Assembly (NCBI GenBank): GCA_035578175.1
Contig: JAQMRL010000003.1
Location: 87,770,469 to 87,834,468, forward strand
Origin: Catonia carolina
Lineage: Eukaryota; Arthropoda; Insecta; Hemiptera; Achilidae
Length of the DNA stretch: 64,000 nucleotides
Direction of reading: 5' to 3'
The translations under genes were made by a program, and so were the position numbers. The notes beneath the pieces are model-generated. The model was not told the origin of the DNA and did no database searches. It worked only from the letters and a program-made list of their open reading frames with translations. This document shows, piece by piece, positions 21,120-32,844 of this stretch (its first letter is position 1; each line of letters opens with the position of its first letter).

Positions 21120-22112
21120 TCTCGTGTGAAACACTCGCACGACTTTCTCTTGTCAATGCTAATAATCAACAATATAACCTAACATTAGTAATAAAACATT
21201 AGAAATAAAAACTAACCTCAAAACATATAACCTTATTTTAATCATGAGTGAAAGACGCAAAATGAAAATCAACCTCAGTTTGACTTAAAATAAGGAAAAT
21301 CACTCTTTCACGCTAAACTACCCTCTGTAGAGAAACATGCTCTAAATAAAAGTTGTAGATCTTTTAATTTCCTATAAATTTGATCTTATACTTTTTGTCG
21401 TAAAATGCATACTATTGCTGAAATCTTTAAAAAAATCGATTTTTTTATTCGTTTTCGTGAGAAAATAACAGAAAATCGCTAATTACCACTAAACTAAGAG
21501 TCATACAAAAAAAGTTTGAAATAAAAGTATTATAGATTTAAATTCTCTACAACTTTTTTTATTATAATTTATTATATACTTTTATTATAGAGTATAAGTT
21601 ATTCTCTATAACTTTTATTATATATTTTGCGCTAAAATACATATTAAAGTCGCAATCTTAAAAAAACAATGTTTATACGAAAAAACAGCCTCTCTAAGAA
21701 TTTCAGCAGACGTGGCGCGTACTCTGTCTTGTAGAGCATAAAAAATGTAGTAAATGAGGTGATTTTAAAAAATCGAAGGAGCCGTTATTGAGAAAATCGC
21801 AACAAAGTGAAAAATTACACGAATAAACTTCGGGTTGACCGATTTTGATGAAAATGTTCGTGCCGGGTCCAGTAGTAGTATCCAACTTAAGTTTTAACTT
21901 CGTACGATTTTCCGTTCTTGAGATATACTGTTCACACACACACACGCGCGCGCACGCACGCGCACCCACACACACACACACACAGACGAATCGCTATGTT
22001 TTTTGGGTTCAGTGTGTCTGAAAACGTGTAGATCCGGTGAAAACTTGATTTCAAAAAATCGATATGAAAACAATACTTTCCTTCCTATATATTCATATAG
22101 GCAAGAGAAAGT
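21120..22112 (+). mobile_element. HLE copy, full length
   Basis: A 993-bp copy with start 'tctcgtgtgaaacactcgcac' and end 'ataggcaagagaaagt'. It is slightly longer than others because of an expansion around 21540-21620 and a CA/CG simple repeat at 21937-21984. Confidence 0.9.
21937..21984. repeat. CA/CG simple repeat within HLE
   Basis: Alternating 'cacaca' and 'cgcgcg' blocks, a potential Z-DNA-forming tract. It occupies the position where other HLE copies carry shorter CA/GA repeats. Confidence 0.85.
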
Positions 22113-22229
22113 AATAAAGGAAAAAATACAGAATTTCAAAAGTGAATAAATTAACGAAATAAAGTAAGGTAAAATCCGTTCGGTAATATTTTTTAACACA
22201 CTTGTACGAGTGTTCCTGCCAGTGGTGGT

Positions 22230-22705
22230 TTGGTCAATAAGGAATACTTTTTGGAGTTATGTGTGGTTTGCCGGAAGCAATCCGCCGAAAATGTTCAGAA
22301 TTGTGCCAAAACCGCTCGTGGAAATTGCATCATGATAATGCTCAAGCTCACACGTCAAGCCGTGTCCATAATTTTGTGGCAAACAACATCATTATGTAAC
22401 CTCAGGCACCGTATTCACCGTACACGGCCCCCGGCGACTTCTTTCTATTCCCGAAGCTGAAGAGAACCATGAAAGCGAAGTTTTTTTACCATTGATGACG
22501 TAAAACCAGAATCATTAAAGGAACTGAAAGCTATACCAAAAAGTGAGTTCCAGAAATGGTTCTAAGATTGGAAAAAGCTCTAGGGCAAGTGTATTATATC
22601 TGAGGGGGATTACTTTGAAGGGGACACAATTGATATAGATGAATAAAGATTGTTTTAAGAAAAACTAAAATTTTCTTAATTTTTCGAGTAAACCTCGTTC
22701 ATACT
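22230..22705 (+). pseudogene. Mariner transposase relic (C-terminal half)
   Basis: Plus-strand codons in shifting frames give a mariner C-terminus: HHDNAQAHTSSRVHNFLANN with the second catalytic Asp (~22316), then a DFFLFPKLKRTMK-type block (~22437-22475) and ESLKELKAIPKSEFQKWF (~22510-22565). The family's usual SPDLAP is replaced by a decayed SPYTAPGD here, losing the third catalytic Asp. Stops and frameshifts are frequent. The end near 22690 ('cgagtaaacctcgttcatac') may be a decayed terminal repeat. Upstream codons for the DNA-binding half are absent. Confidence 0.82.
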
Positions 22706-23349
22706 ATACAGTAATTTTTTTAAAAAATCTTAAATTGTCTTTTGAACTAAGACTGAACTTATTTATGTGGCAGCAATATTTCTCATCCCTTTTAGCTACA
22801 ATGCTTCAGCAGCATTATTTTTATGCTGTTTTTCGCACCATAGCATTGCAGTTTATAGAGCAGTAAAGGGCTCTGCGTGATTAAATGTGTATTTTTTCCA
22901 TCGATGGTGGTTCGGATGACTGACGTTCGGATAATCGACGCTCTTGTGTACTTACCACTGGCAATAAGGTCGATTTTATTTAAGAATAAGCTATGCAGTT
23001 GAACCTTATTGGCATTTTCCTCGTGAGTTGCACGAATATGGTAAGGATTCATAACAGTGTACGGTACCGCTTTGTTTTGTTGTTACTTTTGTACAGTGTC
23101 TAGAAAATTGTAGCATTTTACGGGAAAGCAAGCATTCATGCTAATATAAAGTTGTTGTAATAAGCATTCTTACCATTAAACATTATATGATTTCCATTTC
23201 AATAAACGTTCCTTGGTAATTATACTAACCAGGGCTTAATATCAAAACAAAGAAAATCTTACTGTTCTGGCACTAGAAATACATTATTCAAATCCCTGTA
23301 CAGTAAAATTTAACATTTTACGACATATATAATTTCCCCCGTAGTACTG

Positions 23350-23745
23350 TCCTGTTGTTGTGTAGCTCATCAGCCGAAAAGCTGGTTTGAACTTGTAAAG
23401 GTTTTACTAAGTAAAATGAGGAGTGAGGTGGTTTACCATTGCCTTCCTCACTGAGTGGAAAAGTACGCTTATCAGCATGCCGGGCCCTCTGAAAAGCACA
23501 TATTTTCCACCCTGCAAATGACACCTTCACTTCATTCACCACAGGGTCTGGCTGTATAATGAAATCCATTACTTTCAGAGGAGATAACTCTGATTAGTGT
23601 CTTTTACACCTCTACCTTTTCTGTTCTTAAATGATTCAGTCATTCAATTGACTGACCATGTGATAAGAAACAGAACTATTTATTTTAGCCCTGCAACGAA
23701 TAGATTGAGTGTAAATAATTTGACACTCCACCTGTCTGTTATGGG
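23350..23745 (-). mobile_element. SINE B copy, full length
   Basis: Minus-strand copy with tail hairpin region at 23360-23385 and 5' end at 'ctgtctgttatgggcag' (23745). It keeps the complete internal frame (MDFIIQPDPVVNEVKVSFAG...SADEL) open through the tail. It abuts a pogo-like segment shared with 33 kb. Confidence 0.9.
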
Positions 23746-23752
23746 CAGTTAG

Positions 23753-24272
23753 GCCCATAGTTAAGCATTTTAAAAAAGTTAGAAATAAATAAAAAGAAAC
23801 ACTTCGTTATACACGACCTATATTTAGTTGTTTTTAATGAACAAATATGTATGCCTACAGTGTGTAATAGGCCACAGTGCTTTATTTTTACCGTTCTCGC
23901 GCAAATTAAAATATCGAAAAAATCCTCGGTTGGTGTTAGGATTATCGACGCTTTACGGTATACCTTTGAAGTATGGGAATAAGGGTCCACGTGGGGATGG
24001 CCAGGAATAATTTGAAGTTGAAGGAGAAAGAAGACGAACAGGCCCGACAGTTGTACCTTTTATTTTCCTTTCGGTTTGGTGAAAACGACAGACTATTTAT
24101 TATTTCGGTAAAACCTAGTTTTCCGAAAGATTATTTTACATGATTAATAATAATAGACTAAATCAATTTTAAATATTATCTACGCCAAATTTCTAATAAA
24201 CATTTCAGATGAATCAGTTAACCAAACGCTGGATTTAAAGTAACCGGATTATCAAGAGTCTCCTGTATTTCT
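23753..24272 (-). mobile_element. Pogo-like non-autonomous element, inverted relative of 32845-33365
   Basis: About 520 bp match 32845-33365 in inverted orientation with only scattered differences, including 'cctgttcgtcttctttctcc' (on the other strand) and the long 'ccacgtgg' block. It ends at 24250-24272 with the inverse of 'caggagactcttgataatcc', a pogo/Tigger-style terminus. The opposite end is cut off where the SINE B lies. Confidence 0.75.
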
Positions 24273-24950
24273 AACGATTAAAGAATTTTCTTTGGTTCTT
24301 ATGATTTATTTCTCTGTAGGCTACACGATAAATTATTTACTCATTGATGTACCACTACATTTAATTTTAAATATAAATGTTATAAACGGGTAACATATTG
24401 ATATACACACACAGAGACATAAGAAGTGAGTGTGTGTTGTAGGCGTTATCAGTTCATAATGAGAGGACGTTATTGTGGTGTTTTTAGTATACTGTACTTA
24501 CTGTATGTATATAAACATACGTATATACAAAAAGATACGATTTATGCTTTTTATACGGGACTGTACTATGGATGTATCTTGGCCACATGTTGCAGCGCTG
24601 GCGGTTTACATGGTAGTGGGGGAAGGCCAGGTTTCATTCATTGCGTCTTTCTCTCACCCGTTCATCCTACCATCTCACTCGCACTTCTAACCCCTCTGTG
24701 TCTATATACTGCCCAGATTTCCATTCATAAGTGAGCGACTGACGCGGTAACTTGTGCGTGTTATGTTTTATATTTTTAGTCGTTTCTTTCTTTCTTCAAA
24801 CCTTTATAACAGAATGTGATGCTACTGTGATCATGTGTAACATTTATTTTAATTTTGTCGTTATTATTTGATGTGTTATTATATTAATTTTAGTTGTTTA
24901 TCATGTTTAAAATGTTGTGAAATGACATGTGTTGTGTTATTATGATGCAG
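24273..24950. other. Unassigned sequence upstream of a candidate exon
   Basis: Contains plus-strand frames near 24426-24734 that overlap in two frames and show no domain. Nothing here is convincingly coding. The segment ends with 'gtgttattatgatgcag', a usable but pyrimidine-poor splice acceptor. Confidence 0.35.
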
Positions 24951-25049
24951 CCTCACCTAGATCCTCATCTTTTGGACCTGTCCACCAAATCCAACCATGG
25001 ACAGGGTCAGCAGTTAAATAACAACAATGCGAAGAAAACAAAAGTTTTG
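24951..25049 (+). CDS. Candidate internal exon of an unidentified host gene
   Basis: Exactly 99 bp lie between AG (24949-24950) and GTCAGT (25050-25055). They can be read as 33 codons without a stop and in phase 0 at both ends: PHLDPHLLDLSTKSNHGQGQ followed by an Asn-run and KKTKVL. Its GC content is clearly above that of its flanks, and it matches no repeat in the window. LDLSTK resembles the CtBP-binding PxDLS type of motif in transcription regulators, but that is weak. A phase-symmetric exon could be skipped without shifting the frame. No neighbouring exon is visible in the window, so this is an inference from composition and splice signals only. Confidence 0.45.
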
Positions 25050-25433
25050 GTCAGTTGATCGTCTTTAATTTTGTTTTGTGCCTGCATAAATTCTTCATTC
25101 TCTATCTTCTGTTGTATTTTATTTCATCTATCTTATTAATAGTCTTATTTAGAATAATTTATTTGAAAAATGTTCAAATCTTTTTTGCCATAATCCTAAT
25201 CAACAATACTAACTTATTCTGATGTTAGTTTCTTCGTTTATGTTAAAATTATAACATTTTTGTTTAGTGTTACAATTTGAATTTTTATTTTGATTAATAA
25301 TATCTTTCATTGTTCAATTGAACAAATATTTTGGTTTCAGATAAATATTATATTACATTTAATCGAGATAACCGATATCCTAAACCATTTTTTTTATTAT
25401 TTTTTAGGAATTCCCTAAGATTCTAGTGTTTCA

Positions 25434-25792
25434 GTTGTTTAGGTCAACAGACAAAAGACTATTTTAAACCTCTAGAGGTTTTACTCTTAAGTAAAACGAT
25501 GAGTGAGATGGTTTGCAAATGCCTTCCTCACTGAGTTGAAAAGTATGCTTATCAGCATGCCTGGAAATTTCACCTTCACTTCATTCACCACAGGTTCTGT
25601 CTGTTTAATGAAATTCATTACTTTTAAAGGAGATAACTCTAATTAGTATATTTTACACCTCTACGTCTTCTGTTCTTAAATAGTTCAATCATATAGTAGA
25701 CCATGTGATAAGAAACAGAACTATTTATTGTAACCCTGTAATAGCGAATCTAGTGTAATTAATTTAACATTCCACCTGTCGGTTATGGACCT
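25434..25792 (-). mobile_element. SINE B copy, internally deleted
   Basis: Minus-strand copy with both ends recognisable (tail near 25436-25470, 5' end near 25792) but missing ~40 bp in the middle around 25562. The internal frame is lost. Confidence 0.87.
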
Positions 25793-26304
25793 AAAGTGTT
25801 TCTATAAATCAATTAAAAGTTGAAATGAAAAGTAAATTGCAATTTTTAGTCTGTATTGCTATAAATTGTACTGAAAATGATTTTTTATAGCCTCTTTGTG
25901 AAATACCTTACCGTTGTAATCACGTTGCTTAAGTTCTTAGGTTCCATTTTCAAGGGATGAACTGGTGGGTATGGACGTTTGCTATAGAGGTCCCACGCAA
26001 TCTTATTGTAATGTTTCTTTCCGTTGTAAAGTAAGATTCTTGAGAAAAATAATTGTTAGTATATATCGGCAGTTCTTTTATAATATATTTTTTGTAGTTT
26101 TAGAGGATTTGATGTGGCTATTTGAGGAATCTTATAAATCTAAGTCTCTTTAAGTTGTGTATTATTCAGTCATGTTTTGTTTTGAAATTTCTTGAAAATA
26201 TAGGTTACCATCCGGTGGTAAATGCCTGGTCTTTCAGCAATTTTTAAAAATAATCAGTTGGCCTAATTTATTTTCCTCCTTGTAGGGCCAATTTTAGACC
26301 GCAT
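25793..26304. other. No supported gene
   Basis: A 62-codon plus-strand frame at 25965-26153 has no recognisable features. The 3' part leads into the target site of a SINE C. Confidence 0.4.
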
Positions 26305-26477
26305 TGGTTTTTTTTTTTGTTTAACGTCCGACTGTTCTGCAATTACTGCTAATGCAGACGGTGAAGGGTGAAATGATTTTTTGTAACGTATGAAAATATG
26401 CCATGCCTAAATGGGATATACACCCAGACCGCATGATGAGAGGCGAGCACGTTACCAACTACGTCAATGTGGCCGGC
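26305..26477 (-). mobile_element. SINE C copy with target duplication
   Basis: A 173-bp minus-strand copy: T-run and 'gtttaacgtccgactg' (tail) at the left, tRNA-like head at the right. The B box is decayed here. It is flanked by TTTAGACCGCAT at 26293-26304 and 26478-26489. Confidence 0.92.
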
Positions 26478-26682
26478 TTTAGACCGCATGGGGTGATTAT
26501 AGACGTTTCTGGAAAATCTGTATGTAGCCCACATTTTCAGCATTCGTTCACTGTTGGTTTTTCTCCTTTCTTCTGTTCACCCAGTGTTCTGTTTTTCCTT
26601 TTTTTGCGTCCAGGAGGAGTATAGGACATGTCAGTTATAACAGCTGAAATACATATAAGAATCACACAATATATCACTACTG

Positions 26683-27345
26683 TCAAGAAAGAAATTCCTG
26701 TACGCTATAATAAGTTTCACCGATCAAGTCATTTTTCAGATTTTTTTTAGAGGAATGCAAATTATCATAACATTTTAAAAATATATTCATGAATTTTCTC
26801 CCTGCATAAGTAGGTTTTTGTTCAAACAATTTTGTGGAGTGATTAGCCACATAATAATCATTTCTGTTTCTCGTGTTATGATTGTGAACATTGAAATTTT
26901 GCCTAACATACATAATCACCTCAAAAATGTTTAAGAGGGAACTGTAAGCAATTTAAGCTCCTTAAATAGTGGCCTGCATGAGGTTAGCTGGTTAGCTCCC
27001 ACCATACATCTAATAGCTTTCTTTCAAATATTAAAAACCCTATTCATATTACCCAAGCTAGAATTACCCCATACTTTACCATAACGGATATGAGACAGAA
27101 TGAGGCCATGATAAGCTGCCATTAGTAATTTTTTATCATTTAATCTGGCAATTTGTTTTAGTGCAAATACCCCAGATGATATTTTACTACAAACTTGATT
27201 GGTGTAGAAGTCCCAAGACAAAAATCTATCTAGAGATACTCCTAGGAACTTCACTGTTTCTACATGCTCCAAACTATTATTATGAATAAATACATCCACT
27301 TCTCTACTTTCTTTAACGTTATGTTCGTTAATGTCTTCATGGAAG
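26683..27345 (-). pseudogene. LINE D: Jockey/CR1-type reverse transcriptase C-terminal end
   Basis: The minus-strand frame at 27299-27024 contains VKFLGVSLDRFLSWDFYTNQ and ILSHIRYGKVWG, the conserved segment after the catalytic core in Jockey/CR1-type LINEs. It continues in another frame at 26919-26683 with NFNVHNHNTRNRNDYYV and YAGRKFMN, the usual C-terminal end of the same type. The catalytic FADD box and everything upstream are absent, and at least one frameshift separates the two parts. It is a dead 5'-truncated copy. Confidence 0.85.
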
Positions 27346-28098
27346 CGGTTAAAGTCCGTTATTAGTTACCTGAATTTGGTTCGGTTCATTTAAGTTTTCT
27401 CAATACCCTGTCCGACTCTTTTTAACCATTTTCCCGACTCCTAAGGTGTATTGTTTAGCGTCTTACAATTTGTTTTTTCAAATGGTTGTGATAGATTCTT
27501 TACAGGTGTACGTTAAATTTTAGTCTTCTTTTTCTAATTGTTCTTTTCCCTGTAGGTCTACAGCGTTCTTCTTGTCCTCGTAACCTATATTGTCCGTTTG
27601 CTATTGTCTGGCCCATTACTTTGCGGAGGATCTTTTATCTTAAATTTCTTTGCTTCTTTTAGACCAGCCTTCCCGTTCATTTTAAGTCTAAGCCTAGTTA
27701 TTTTATATAATTTTTAATGTCTTTTAAACGATTCTATGTAATTTTGTTTTAAAACGTTGTTTTTATCGTAATAAACGGTAATTCTGTTAATTTAGGGATT
27801 TTTTTTGCTTATTACCCGGATTTTAGATTTTTCTGATTGCCTTTGGTCCCATTTAATCCGGATAATCGAGGTTATTTTGGAGTTAGTAGCTAGCCTACAT
27901 TTGTTTGGAAAGCCATAACTACATAAGGTTTTGGAAGCTGGCAAATAAACTCCAGGAATAAACAAAGGCTTCGTATGCCTGATCATTTTATTAGGGTGTT
28001 GAGAATGGAACATGTGAGAGTTGAAGAAATAAGCAACGCAACGGTTCTCAGGGTACCACTGTAGACCGAATAGAGACCAGACAATTAATTTATAAAAA
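27346..28098. other. Mostly unassigned; weak pogo-like terminus
   Basis: Around 27840-27875 'aatccggataatcgaggtta' and near 28050 'ggtaccactgta' look like pieces of pogo/Tigger-type termini. No intact element can be drawn. The remainder is AT-rich. Confidence 0.35.
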
Positions 28099-28937
28099 TC
28101 TGGTGTGTTTACACAACTTTCTCTTGCCAGTGCAAATAATGTACAATATGACCTAGCATTAGTAATAATACATTATAAATAAACAAAAAACATAACCTTA
28201 TTTTAATCATGAGTGAATGATGCAAAATGAAAACCAAACCTTAGTTTGGAAAATCATTTGGACGCTACGTAGGCTCTGTAGAGAAAATGCTTAAAATAAA
28301 AGTTGTAGATCTTTTAATTTTTTATAAATTTGATTATATACTGTTTTCGTAAAATGCACACTAAGGCTGTAATCTTAAAAAATTATTTTTTTACAGTTTT
28401 TTATGAAAAAAAAAACAGAAAATCACTAAGCTAAATTAAGCGTTATGCCAAAATATGTTTAAAATAAAAGTTGTAAATTTTTTAATTCCCTACACATTTT
28501 ATTAGCCTATATAACATATATATATATATTTTTTTTTTTTTTTGAGCTAAATGCATATTAAGCCCGTAATCTTAAAACCCCATTGTTTTACGAGAGCGCA
28601 GCCTCCCCAAGAATTTCAGCAGACTTGGAGCGTACCCCATTTAAAAAATGTACCTAGTAAATAAAGCGGTTAAAAAAAATCATGGGGCCATTTTTGAGAA
28701 AATCGCAAAAAGGAAAATGACACTAATAAACTAGTACTTCCGGTTGACCGATTTTGATGAAAATTTTCGTGTGGGTCCGCTAGTGTTATCTAATTTAAGT
28801 TTCAACTTCGTACGATGTTCCGTTCTTCAGATATTCTGTGACAGACCAATTGCTAAAACATGTTTTTTTGGATTCAGGGGGTCTGAAAGTGTGTAAATCC
28901 GGTGAAAAAACTCGATTTCGAAAAATCGACATAAAAA
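28099..28937 (+). mobile_element. HLE copy, diverged and 3'-truncated
   Basis: Starts TCTGGTGTGTTTACACAAC and keeps the internal repeats and the 'ggttgaccgattttgatg' block near 28742. It ends near 'aaaatcgacataaaaatg' without the terminal hairpin. It is more diverged than the other copies. Confidence 0.82.
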
Positions 28938-29466
28938 TGAGGATTGTCTAGACTTGTAAGTAAATTAATGATGGGGTCCGTTGCTTATTATTTAGAGTAA
29001 ATAAGAATCCAGAGAAAGACTATAATAGGTACGCTATTTTACATTTCGTTGCTTCTCGAAATTTATATAGCCCTATTAAATAATGGGTATGACTGTATTA
29101 CAATCTCCCAATCCGTGTGTGTTATCTGGGTTATTTATTGTTTATGAAATATCGATTATTGAATAGGTTAGGTAGATATGAGCCTTTTGTTGGAGTATAG
29201 TATTCTTTCTGAAAACGATATAGGCCCAGTTGGATACGTGTATTGAATCACGTAACTAATGACATTGGAAACGACAGATTTGGGTTTAACTACCCTGCAC
29301 AGTCTATTTCAATGTTTTTCTATGGTTATTTTACTATAAAATGACCGTTTTTACCTGACTTAAACCATTACCCAACGAGTGGAATATGTAATCGGGTTAA
29401 TAATAAAACAAGTAAAATCTTATAAATTAATTCGTGTCAAATTAATTAGGAATATATTTATGATAT
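28938..29466. other. No supported gene
   Basis: AT-rich spacer, no repeats recognised. Confidence 0.45.
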
Positions 29467-29640
29467 AGGTCGCCTCCGTAGTGTATTGGTTAGCGCTAGC
29501 CTACAACTCGGAGGTCCTGGGTTCAATTACCGGTTAAGGTATGGAAATTTTCACGAGTCAAAATCCACCGTTCTAGATCCATAAAACACCGTAGTCGCTG
29601 ATAACCAAGCAGTTGATGCGACTTTAAAAATAAACTTAAG
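29467..29640 (+). mobile_element. SINE D copy
   Basis: A tRNA-like head 'cgcctccgtagtgtattgg...' with an A-box-like TAGTGTATTGG and B-box-like GGGTTCAATTACC near 29520. It is followed by a ~100-bp body with 'gtagtcgctgataaccaagc' and 'gttgatgcgact', then a T/A-rich end. It matches the copy at 53029 in the same order. Confidence 0.82.
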
Positions 29641-30107
29641 AAGTGATGAAATGGATTAGTAACATTAATGCATAATAAACAAATAAAAATTTAAAAATTT
29701 TGTTGTAAATGTGTGTGAAGATAAGTAAATTGTCTACATTTATAATTTATGGTTAAGAGTATTAAATTATTTATTCCATGTATTTAAAATTGATTTCTAA
29801 CCTGAAAACATATCCGAACAAAGTGGAGTATGGGCTTTTGAAGGCTTTCTCGAAAAGCAAAAACGGAACTTAAGTGTGGGGAAAAAGGATTGCCCATTCA
29901 ACAGCTTAGTTTATCAGTTACTAGCGGGCTTATTATTGCTAGCTATATGCTCATGAGAAATCACGATAATATGGTTAATGGTCGAAATAATTAACTGAAC
30001 TATCCATCATAGGTAATAACAGAGCTCTTGTTAGTAATTCAAAAGGCGGGTTGATTCATGTTTTTAAAAAAATGTATTGAAAATCTATGCCAGAAACAAA
30101 AATAGCA

Positions 30108-30712
30108 CATTCGGAATGATTCAGAACGTTTTACCTGTGCTTTCTGAGCTCATTGTACAGTCCAAAAGAAAGATAAAACTTTGTGTAAACATATATCCTA
30201 AAACGCTGTGGTAGCGATTTACGGCTAGCGAAAGATTTCGCCCGGAACTAAATACCCTCGGTGAAATGAAGACTTGCTGAAATTCTGCCTTATTTTTACC
30301 AATTTGTTCAGAATTAAATTTTGTACAAGTTTTGTTTTTAACTTTTATGTATTTATTAGTTATTTAACAAAGTTATTAGTTCAAACGTAAAAAAACCGTG
30401 TTTTAGGCACATTCATTTCTGGTTTACATCGAGTATCTTAAAACCAAGAGATATACAGTTGTGGACCTGTTTTATTCGATTTTTTTAGGTTAAAAACCGT
30501 AGGAGTCAACTGAATTCGCCCCAAATTTATATTCTCAGATTTTAGCACGCCTTCATTTCACCGGGGGTATTGAGCTCCGGGCGAAATCTTGCGCTAGCCC
30601 TAACTTGCAACCGTAGCGGTTTAGGACATCTGTAATTTTTTTGTTTCTTTTGGCTTGTAGGGTAAGCTCAGAAAGCGCCGGTAAACTTCGTGAATCATTC
30701 TGTGTAACATGT
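30108..30712. mobile_element. Foldback-type element with ~175-bp inverted arms
   Basis: The arm at 30108-30285 is an inverted copy of 30540-30712, roughly three quarters identical. Paired blocks include 'gctttctgagct' / 'agctcagaaagc' and 'gatttcgcccgga' / 'tccgggcgaaatc'. About 255 bp of unrelated sequence separates the arms. Such long terminal inverted repeats are typical of foldback elements or large MITEs. No coding frame is present. I could not define a target duplication. Confidence 0.8.
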
Positions 30713-32164
30713 TAATAAAGGTTCTAACCACAACGTAAACAAAAGATTACACTAACAAATTTAATAAAAATTAAACCACTTTGTTCTCTTAATTTATTAA
30801 GTAGATTTTGAAAATGAGGTTGCCGAACTGATATTATAGCCCTTTATTATGACAAGGATTTAAAATTTTAATCACATTTTTACGGTAGGCCTAATAACTC
30901 AAATACTGGGTACTTAAAGAATTTCTGTTTTCTACACCTAAAAATCTATTAAAACAACTGAAAATTTTCAGTTTTTTTTCAAAACTGTAATTTCATTCGG
31001 AACACAGAAAACATCTGTGAAGTAATGTCATGGAGCCCGAAAATCGATACATAAATTGAAAGCTTGACATCGAAACGTAAATTTTGGAAATACCGAGTTG
31101 TAGAGAAAACTTAATTTTATGTTTTCTGCGTTATTCGGGAATTTAAAAATAATGATGGGATACCAAGACTATGTGGATTGTTTAATTTAAAAAAAAGAAC
31201 CGGCTGCGCGGAATCCAGTATTCATGTGAGCTAAAACCGAACTATGCAAAAATCTTTATCTTTTAAATATTTAGATTATGTTACATACAGTGCATTTCTT
31301 AGATTCCATGTAAACTTGTTGCAGTTGATGTAGTTTTGTGTATGTGAGAGTTATTGCGGATGATGGTCTATTTATTATTATTATTAGTCGTAAAGCTCCC
31401 GAAGTAGAAGACGCTAAGTAATTTTTGTTCGTTTTTGGGATTTCTTGTCCTTTTCATCCGCCCACCAGTTTTTCATTCTTTGTGAGAATCAGCTTTTCTC
31501 TGTTCACTCCATTTTGTTCCGGTTCTTGGAGCTTTTGTCTCTGGTTTAACCTCCCATTTTTTAACTTTTGTTCTAAAATTGTCTCTTATGAGAATTTCTT
31601 CTTTGGTGATTTTGGCCAATTCTAAATCTTTTTTAGCACTTTGTATCCATTCCCCTCCATTAACAAGTGATGATACACTTTTCTATTTATTATTATTAAG
31701 TTTTAGATAAATTGTTTTCTTTATTTAAAGATTCCTATTCAGTCGTTTTCAAAGTTAATATTGAAAAAATTCTGGTTAATAGCTTGTTGAGTTATTTTAT
31801 ACGTGTTGTATCATAAACTAGGCTTACCATTGGTTAGAAACAAATATGGATGAGAATTATGAGACATTAAGTTAATGGTTTGTCACTTTGCAATAAATCA
31901 CACGCTAATAGAACGCAGCGAGAGATGATGGTGATGAAATAAGAGCAAAAGAATCTGTTGAGAAAGCCATATTGTGAAAAGATGGATGGGTTAGCTTCTA
32001 AATGTTGATCGTTTTTAGGTTAGGTTTTTGTATATCGTTATGGAAGAGCAAGTTGAAGAATGGATAGATAGATGTCTTGGTGGAGATGAAAGGAGGGTGA
32101 AGGTCGAAAAATAGTAAACGGCTGGCTAGAAATTACGTAGCGGAATGGCGAACAGAAGGCATTC
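30713..32164. other. No supported gene
   Basis: AT-rich sequence. The 66-codon plus-strand frame near 31425-31625 is Phe/Ser-rich low-complexity and unlikely to be real. Confidence 0.4.
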
Positions 32165-32844
32165 TGTTCTGGTTACAACGGATAAACACTATCCCTAACA
32201 CACTACCTTACATAACAAAACATTGTTTTCATTTTAATCGTTACTTTTAGTATTTTTTTGAACATTGACTTACAAATAATTTCTCTCAAGATTTATTTGA
32301 TATTTTTAAGTAAGCTCTTCTCTACGAACGGTTGAAATACAGGAGACTCTTGATAATCCGGTTACAACGGATAAACTATCCTTAACACACTACCTCACGT
32401 AACAATACATTGTTTTCATTTTAATTGTTAAAAGTTTTAGTAATTTTTTGAACATTGACTTACAAATAATTTTTCTTAAGATTTATTAAATATTTTAGAA
32501 GCGGATCTTGTATTTTTAAGTAAGCTCTTTTACGAATGGTTGAAATACAGGAGACTCTTGATAATCCGGTTACTTTTAATCTAGTGTTTTGTAAACTGAT
32601 ACATCTGAAATTTTTATTAGAAATGAAAATTTCTAATAAAAATCGGGTAGTATAAAATAAAAACAAATAAAAATAAAATAAGGTTGTGTACCTTATATAA
32701 CAAAACAATGTTTTCATTTTAATCGTTAGTTTTAGTATTTTTTTTGAACACTGACTTACAAATAATTTCTCTTAAGATTTATTTCATATATTTAGAAGCG
32801 GATGTTGTATTTTTAAGTTAGCTCTTCTACGAACGGTTGAAATA
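32165..32844 (+). repeat. Tandem partial repeats ending in pogo-like termini
   Basis: Three successive units share the block 'cattgttttcattttaat', 'gaacattgacttacaaataa', 'aagtaagctctt' and 'ggttgaaatacaggagact'. They start near 32165, 32358 and 32569, with lengths ~190, ~210 and ~275 bp. Units 2 and 3 contain an extra 'agaagcgga' segment. Each ends in a pogo-like 'caggagact' sequence, so the array was probably made by repeated insertion or unequal exchange at an element end. Confidence 0.75.

Larger units (their letters stand above)
20766..22951. mobile_element. Possible pogo/Tigger-like element broken by later insertions
   Basis: At 20766, after TA, the sequence CAGTGGAGCGTCAGTTATCC resembles pogo/Tigger inverted termini. 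At 22926-22951 an inverse-like 'gttcggataatcgacgctct' precedes TA. If these belong together, the element contains a SINE C (20863), an HLE (21120) and a mariner relic (22230). No pogo transposase domain is recognisable in the remainder. The pairing is inference; the two ends may come from separate elements. Confidence 0.35.

Noticed and set aside
24426..24734. 102-codon plus-strand frame with an overlapping 71-codon frame
   Set aside because: Two frames over the same bases, no domain, no conservation to judge by, low-complexity start; kept only as unassigned sequence.
31425..31625. 66-codon Phe/Ser-rich frame
   Set aside because: Composition follows a T-rich stretch; no start context or motif.
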